Source: Bacteroidota bacterium (lineage in GTDB: Bacteria > Bacteroidota > Ignavibacteria > UBA10030 > UBA8401). Taken from it: 8,602 nucleotides of DNA. The DNA is taken from NCBI GenBank assembly GCA_025355705.1, contig JANXZD010000130.1, positions 1-8,602 on the forward strand, given 5' to 3'. The notes below the pieces were generated by a model. The model saw only the letters and a program-made list of their open reading frames with translations, was not told where the DNA came from and ran no database searches. Positions 5,516 to 8,602 of the stretch are shown here, piece by piece; positions within the stretch are counted from its first letter, which is position 1, and each line of letters begins with the position of its first letter. A program made the translations under genes and the position numbers.

Positions 5516-6889
5516 ATGAAAACAATCATCGAACCATTCAAAATTAAATCGGTAGAACCGATACGATTCACTACTCGGGAAGAACGATCTAAAATCCTTA
5601 CAGAAGCTCATTTCAATCCTTTTCTTATCCGTGCTGATGATGTATTGATTGATTTGCTTACTGACAGCGGTACATCTGCAATGAGTGCTAAACAATGGGC
5701 AGGAATGATGGAAGGGGATGAATCGTATGCAGGGGCAAAAAGTTTCTTTCGATTTGAAAAAGCTGTTAAAGATATTACGGATATGAAGTTTATTATCCCG
5801 ACTCATCAAGGACGAGCAGCAGAGAAGATATTATTTACAATTATTGGCGGTAAAGGGAAATTTATTCCTAATAACACTCATTTTGATACAACTCGTGCCA
5901 ATGTTGAGTTTAGCGGTGCTATCGCAGTTGATTTTCAAACAGAAGAAGGGAAGCGACCGGATGTCATTGCACCGTTCAAAGGAAATATGGACATCCCAGC
6001 ATTAGAAAAATTTATAATTGAAACCGGTTCAGAAAATATTCCTGTTTGTTTTATAACTGTTACTAATAATTCCGGCGGAGGTCAGCCGGTTTCAATGGAA
6101 AATATCCGGGAAACGAAATCAGTATTAAAGAGATATGGGATTCCGTTGTTCATCGATGCTTGTCGATTTGCAGAAAATGCATTTTTTATTAAAAAAAGAG
6201 AAATTGGTTATGAAAATAAAACTCCTAAGGAAATTGCGCAAGAAATGTTTTCGTATGCAGATGGCGTTACAATGAGTGCTAAAAAAGATGCTATTGTAAA
6301 CATGGGTGGCTTCCTGGCATTAAATGATGAAAATCTCGCTATGCAAGCTCGTAATTTGCTTATCGTTACCGAAGGATTCCCTACTTATGGAGGACTCGCT
6401 GGTCGTGATCTTGAAGCGATTGCACAAGGATTAGAGGAGGTATTGGATGAACATTATCTCACGTACCGCTTGAGATCCGTAGAATATCTAGGAAACAAAT
6501 TGACTGAGATTGGAATTCCAATACTTCAACCGCCTGGAGGGCATGCAATTTATATTGATGCAAAAGGATTCTTGCCCAATATTTCACCAAGCCAATATCC
6601 AGGACAAGCAGTGGTATGTGAATTATATAAGATTGGTGGAATCCGTTCGGTTGAAATCGGTAGTGTGATGTTTGGAAAGTATACTAAAGACGGAAAATTG
6701 ATTTCTCCTGCAATGGAATTGATCCGTCTTGCAATTCCCAGGAGAGTGTACACGCAAAGCCATATAGATTATGTGATCGAATGTTGCGAAGAATTATTTA
6801 AAAATAAAAATCTATTAAAGGGATTTTCAATCGTGTATGAAGCACCACAATTGCGACACTTTACCGCACATTTCAAACCGTTGACGTAA
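5516..6889 (+). CDS. tnaA: Tryptophanase (tryptophan indole-lyase), tyrosine phenol-lyase-like in length
   Basis: This PLP enzyme of the beta-eliminating lyase family is predicted to split L-tryptophan into indole, pyruvate and ammonia. The 457 residues have tyrosine phenol-lyase (TPL) size. Family motifs are IDLLTDSGT (45-53), SYAG with Y71, THQGR (96-100), NNSGGGQPVS (184-193), DACRFAENAFF (214-224), the PLP-lysine motif MSAKKDA (K257), GFPTYGGLAGRD (287-298), IRLAIPRRVYTQ (403-414, R404) and LRHFTA (446-451). Residues said to separate the two enzymes are D124, V379/I381 and H448; TPL has Thr, Met/Arg and Phe there while tryptophanase has Asp, Val/Ile and His, so all favour tryptophanase. 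That comparison is from memory. Segments such as MSAKQWAGMMEGDE and GLAGRD are TPL-like. No Shine-Dalgarno and no tnaC-like leader is seen; transcription probably comes from apt. Confidence 0.9.
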   Translation: MKTIIEPFKIKSVEPIRFTTREERSKILTEAHFNPFLIRADDVLIDLLTDSGTSAMSAKQWAGMMEGDESYAGAKSFFRFEKAVKDITDMKFIIPTHQGRAAEKILFTIIGGKGKFIPNNTHFDTTRANVEFSGAIAVDFQTEEGKRPDVIAPFKGNMDIPALEKFIIETGSENIPVCFITVTNNSGGGQPVSMENIRETKSVLKRYGIPLFIDACRFAENAFFIKKREIGYENKTPKEIAQEMFSYADGVTMSAKKDAIVNMGGFLALNDENLAMQARNLLIVTEGFPTYGGLAGRDLEAIAQGLEEVLDEHYLTYRLRSVEYLGNKLTEIGIPILQPPGGHAIYIDAKGFLPNISPSQYPGQAVVCELYKIGGIRSVEIGSVMFGKYTKDGKLISPAMELIRLAIPRRVYTQSHIDYVIECCEELFKNKNLLKGFSIVYEAPQLRHFTAHFKPLT

Positions 6890-6906
6890 TATTCGACTGA
6901 ATATTA
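6887..6906 (+). repeat. Inverted repeat at the tnaA stop codon
   Basis: TAATATTC (6887-6894) and GAATATTA (6899-6906) are perfect 8-bp inverted repeats separated by GACT. The left arm contains the tnaA stop and the right arm abuts a TTGACA hexamer (6907-6912). There is no following T-run and the stem is AT-rich, so it is not a convincing terminator. It could be an operator or an mRNA 3'-end structure. Confidence 0.4.
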
Positions 6907-6941
6907 TTGACAAACCAAGTAAAGATTTCTTCCGTTTTTCA

Positions 6942-6970
6942 TTGCAAGCCCGCGCATTTATTCGTATTTT
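6942..6970 (+). promoter_or_regulatory. Weak candidate promoter for the Yip1-like gene cluster
   Basis: TTGCAA (6942-6947), 17 bp, then TATTTT (6965-6970), ten bases before the ATG at 6980. The arrangement resembles the candidate ahead of apt. The leader would be only a few bases long. A TTGACA at 6907-6912 lacks a matching -10. Both are weak; read-through from tnaA is equally possible. Confidence 0.2.
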
Positions 6971-6979
6971 TTCATTTGT

Positions 6980-7681
6980 ATGATACTTTGTCCGGTGTGC
7001 AAACAATCAAATGATAATTTTTCGATTAAATGCGTATCGTGTGGAAGTTTTATTCAAGAGCGTGTTCCAAATCTTGATCTTTTTGCCATGATATGGCAGA
7101 TTATTGAATCTCCATCGGCTGCATTCAAAAAAATTATCATCGCTGAACACAAGAATTTTGTTCTATTTTTTTCGTTGTTCCTTGGAATCAGTGCCGCGTT
7201 TACATTAATAGGGATTAAGCGTTCGGGAAATTCTTTTGACAACCTTTTTCCCCTTTTGTTATTTGGAACAGCTGTTGGAATAGTTATCAGTATTCCATTG
7301 TTTTATTGTTTAGCCGGTATGTTTCATGCAGCGGTTAAATTATTGAGACATGAGGCTGAATTTAAGGTGACGTATGGAGTTATAGGATGGTCACTCGTCC
7401 CGATAATGTTATCCGTAGTTTTTGTTTTACCATTTGAACTGAGCACTTTAGGATTATTATTATTTTCCACAAATCCAAGTGCATACGAGGCAAAACCAAT
7501 TGTTTCAATTGTGCTTGTTGGTCTGGATGGTTTATTGGCGGGATGGAGTATTATCTTAGCTACAGTTGGTATTTCGATCGCATACCGATTCAGAATTATT
7601 ATAAGTTTGATTATTGTGTTGCTTGTTATAGGCGCAACTTCATTTTTAAGTTATTCAATATATTCATCATTTAACATTTAA
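6980..7681 (+). CDS. Zinc-ribbon, Yip1-like integral membrane protein
   Basis: The 233-residue protein starts with a small zinc ribbon, CPVC (4-7) and CVSC (18-21), four cysteines spaced to bind one zinc on the cytoplasmic side. After a linker with LDLFAMIWQIIESPSAAFKKI (32-52), typical of the start of Yip1-family domains, come about five hydrophobic segments near 60-79, 90-117, 130-152, 173-200 and 205-227. Bacterial Yip1-domain proteins are common in this group and their function is unknown. There is no signal peptide. No Shine-Dalgarno precedes the ATG; it is chosen because it places the first cysteine pair at the extreme N-terminus, as in related zinc-ribbon proteins. The next gene starts 19 bases downstream, suggesting one operon with the small protein and the hemerythrin. 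Role not assigned. Confidence 0.75.
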   Translation: MILCPVCKQSNDNFSIKCVSCGSFIQERVPNLDLFAMIWQIIESPSAAFKKIIIAEHKNFVLFFSLFLGISAAFTLIGIKRSGNSFDNLFPLLLFGTAVGIVISIPLFYCLAGMFHAAVKLLRHEAEFKVTYGVIGWSLVPIMLSVVFVLPFELSTLGLLLFSTNPSAYEAKPIVSIVLVGLDGLLAGWSIILATVGISIAYRFRIIISLIIVLLVIGATSFLSYSIYSSFNI

Positions 7682-7700
7682 TTAAAAGGATACCAATACG

Positions 7701-7997
7701 ATGGGGAAAGTAATTCTCACCGTTCAATACGACGTGAAAGAATCGAAAAGGAATGATTATCTGTCTGCAGTTGAAAAACTGAAGGCGCATTATGCAACAA
7801 ATCAGTTCGTTTCCTATTCCGTTTATGAACAACGTGGAAAACAATTTTCTTTTGCGGAAATTTTTATGGCGCATTCAGAAGTTGCCTATAAAAAATTCGA
7901 AGAAAGTGACGATCAAATAGCCGATACGCTTACGGCACAATTGCAGGATTTCGTCGAAAGTAAAACGAAATATACAACATTCATGGAAACAAAATAA
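7701..7997 (+). CDS. Small protein with predicted dimeric alpha/beta-barrel (ABM-like) fold
   Basis: I do not recognise a named family. The 98 residues show a beta-alpha-beta-beta-alpha-beta pattern: strand KVILTVQYDV (3-12), helix KRNDYLSAVEKLKAHYA (16-32), strand FVSYSVYEQ (36-44), strand FSFAEIFMA (49-57), helix from about 60-85 and a final strand YTTFME (91-96). This order is that of ferredoxin-like dimeric alpha/beta-barrel proteins such as antibiotic-biosynthesis-monooxygenase-like and NIPSNAP-like proteins, and the length fits. No catalytic residue can be named. There is no signal peptide, so it is probably cytosolic. AAAGGA (7685-7690) ten bases before the ATG supports the start. It sits between the Yip1-like gene and the hemerythrin gene (6-base gap to the latter), so a link to oxygen, heme or iron chemistry is possible but unproven. 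Confidence 0.7.
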   Translation: MGKVILTVQYDVKESKRNDYLSAVEKLKAHYATNQFVSYSVYEQRGKQFSFAEIFMAHSEVAYKKFEESDDQIADTLTAQLQDFVESKTKYTTFMETK

Positions 7998-8003
7998 ATT
8001 TCT

Positions 8004-8480
8004 ATGGTAAACAGAGATCCAATAGCGTTACTGATGAAAGAGCACGAAGAGGCATTAATAAAACTTCATCGCTTAAAAAAAGATGCTCAGGAATTGAAGA
8101 AGAAAGGATATTCAGAAAAGATATTCAAATCTCTTCTTAAAGCCGCAGAGTATGTTGACGAAGAAGTTCGTGTTCACAATAAGCATGAGGAAGATGCTTT
8201 ATTTCCAATAGTTGAACGATATGTTGATGGTCCTACATCGGTACTTCGAGAAGATCATGCAAAGATGTCTAAGATCTATAAGAAATTGAACTACAGTATT
8301 AAAGCATTGAAGGAGAATCATGACGACAAAACTTCTCGCCAAGAATTATGTGAATCGGCCGAAGAGATTGTACAATTAATGGTTAATCATATTCATAAAG
8401 AAAACCAAATTCTTTTTCCAATGATCCAACGATTTTGCACAAAGGAAGAGATTCGAGAGATAGCAAAGAAATTGTTGTAG
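8004..8480 (+). CDS. Hemerythrin-domain protein
   Basis: The 158-residue protein is a single hemerythrin-like four-helix bundle, expected to hold a diiron centre. Likely ligands are H14 (KEHEEA), H58 and E62 (the first HxxxE, in VHNKHEEDALFP), H85 (REDHAKM) and H129 and E133 (second HxxxE, in NHIHKENQILFP); H61 and H131 are extra nearby histidines. The two HxxxE...LFP motifs match the layout of the C-terminal domain of the YtfE/RIC/ScdA iron-centre repair proteins, but the N-terminal ScdA-type domain is absent. Such stand-alone proteins are linked in various species to O2 sensing, NO or oxidative stress and iron handling; which applies here is unknown. It has no membrane segment or signal peptide. 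It follows the small barrel protein by six bases, with only a poor Shine-Dalgarno, and ends before a terminator. Confidence 0.9.
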   Translation: MVNRDPIALLMKEHEEALIKLHRLKKDAQELKKKGYSEKIFKSLLKAAEYVDEEVRVHNKHEEDALFPIVERYVDGPTSVLREDHAKMSKIYKKLNYSIKALKENHDDKTSRQELCESAEEIVQLMVNHIHKENQILFPMIQRFCTKEEIREIAKKLL

Positions 8481-8504
8481 TAGGAATTGACCGATCTAGA
8501 TATA

Positions 8505-8538
8505 AAAAAAGCCATTCGATATTTCGAATGGCTTTTTT
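8505..8538. terminator. Bidirectional rho-independent terminator after the hemerythrin gene
   Basis: AAAAAAGCCATTCGA (8505-8519) pairs perfectly with TCGAATGGCTTTTTT (8524-8538) around a TATT loop. The nine-base core GCCATTCGA is flanked by an A-run on the left and a T-run on the right, so it can terminate transcription from either side. It ends the Yip1-barrel-hemerythrin cluster and suggests a convergent gene beyond it. Confidence 0.9.
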
Positions 8539-8560
8539 ATTGTTATTGCATAAATGAATA

Positions 8561-8602
8561 TTAATTTCTTTTTTCTAAAATCATTTTTGCAGAAATAGTT
8601 TC
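8561..8602 (-). CDS. Possible C-terminal end of a convergent gene (truncated by window)
   Basis: Read on the minus strand from the right edge, the frame is open for 13 codons (ETISAKMILEKRN) and closes with TAA at 8561-8563. One other minus frame hits a stop within seven codons; the third stays open through the terminator, which is unlike a gene. The stop lies 22 bases from a symmetrical terminator, the usual layout for converging genes. Thirteen residues are too few to identify a product, and the open stretch could be chance. Confidence 0.3.
   Translation of the reverse strand, partial: ETISAKMILEKRN

Noticed and set aside
5516..6889. Tyrosine phenol-lyase as the product
   Set aside because: Length and some segments match, but the substrate-deciding residues D124, I381 and H448 are of the tryptophanase type, without the Arg and Phe expected in TPL.
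6926..6979. Terminator between tnaA and the Yip1-like gene
   Set aside because: There are T-rich patches but no GC-containing hairpin; the only inverted repeat (6887-6906) lacks a following T-run.
930..7874. Minus-strand open frames, for example 930-1163, 3105-3377, 4107-4370, 5501-5809 and 7671-7874
   Set aside because: Each lies opposite a well-supported + strand gene, shows no recognisable domain and has low-complexity or cysteine/serine-rich content typical of antisense reading.
7701..7997. IsdG-type heme-degrading monooxygenase for the small barrel protein
   Set aside because: The fold pattern is compatible, but the conserved tryptophan of that family is missing and the catalytic set cannot be placed.
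1..8602. Defence island, CRISPR array, mobile element or other novel system
   Set aside because: All genes are metabolic, regulatory or small accessory genes, composition appears even, and no direct repeats, transposase, integrase or tRNA-like structures were seen.

Overview
The window is an AT-rich bacterial segment of ordinary, gene-dense chromosome. It carries nine complete protein genes and one left-truncated gene, all on the + strand, plus a possible minus-strand gene end at the right edge. The mix of a stand-alone PASTA protein beside rpe, a type III (GlnN) glutamine synthetase, low GC, and starts both with and without Shine-Dalgarno sequences fits the Bacteroidetes/Chlorobi/Ignavibacteria assemblage. 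The clean TTGACA-17-TATATT promoter is not the classic Bacteroidetes promoter type, which tilts me weakly toward an Ignavibacteria- or Chlorobi-like lineage. This placement is inference; no rRNA or other marker is present.

Layout. (1) 2-2097: the tail of a PASTA-domain protein, ribulose-phosphate 3-epimerase (rpe) and N-acetylglucosamine-6-phosphate deacetylase (nagA) form a tight operon, with one base between each pair of genes, closed by a strong hairpin terminator at 2125-2160. (2) 2169-4913: a good promoter drives an Lrp/AsnC-family regulator followed 10 bases later by type III glutamine synthetase, closed by a second terminator. (3) 4971-6889: adenine phosphoribosyltransferase (apt) and a PLP-dependent beta-eliminating lyase whose active-site residues indicate tryptophanase (tnaA). 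(4) 6980-8480: a zinc-ribbon Yip1-like membrane protein, a small predicted dimeric alpha/beta-barrel protein and a hemerythrin-domain protein, closely spaced and closed by a symmetrical, probably bidirectional terminator at 8505-8538. (5) 8561-8602: a short open stretch on the minus strand that may be the end of a convergent gene.

How they work together. Block 2 is a nitrogen-assimilation unit, with the regulator plausibly controlling its own operon and GlnN in response to an amino acid. Block 3 contains an enzyme releasing ammonia, pyruvate and indole from tryptophan, so blocks 2 and 3 could be linked through nitrogen status. Block 1 mixes pentose phosphate and amino-sugar metabolism with a cell-wall-related PASTA protein. 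Block 4 has a diiron hemerythrin-type protein suited to O2, NO or iron stress, with two partners of unknown role.

I found no CRISPR array, tRNA, rRNA, insertion sequence, phage gene or obvious novel system. No intergenic stretch exceeds 300 bases; the longest (2098-2240 and 4852-4970) hold terminators and promoters. The most notable points are the Lrp-glnN pairing with a candidate operator, the tyrosine-phenol-lyase-like enzyme with tryptophanase specificity residues, the altered metal motif in NagA, and the hemerythrin cluster.
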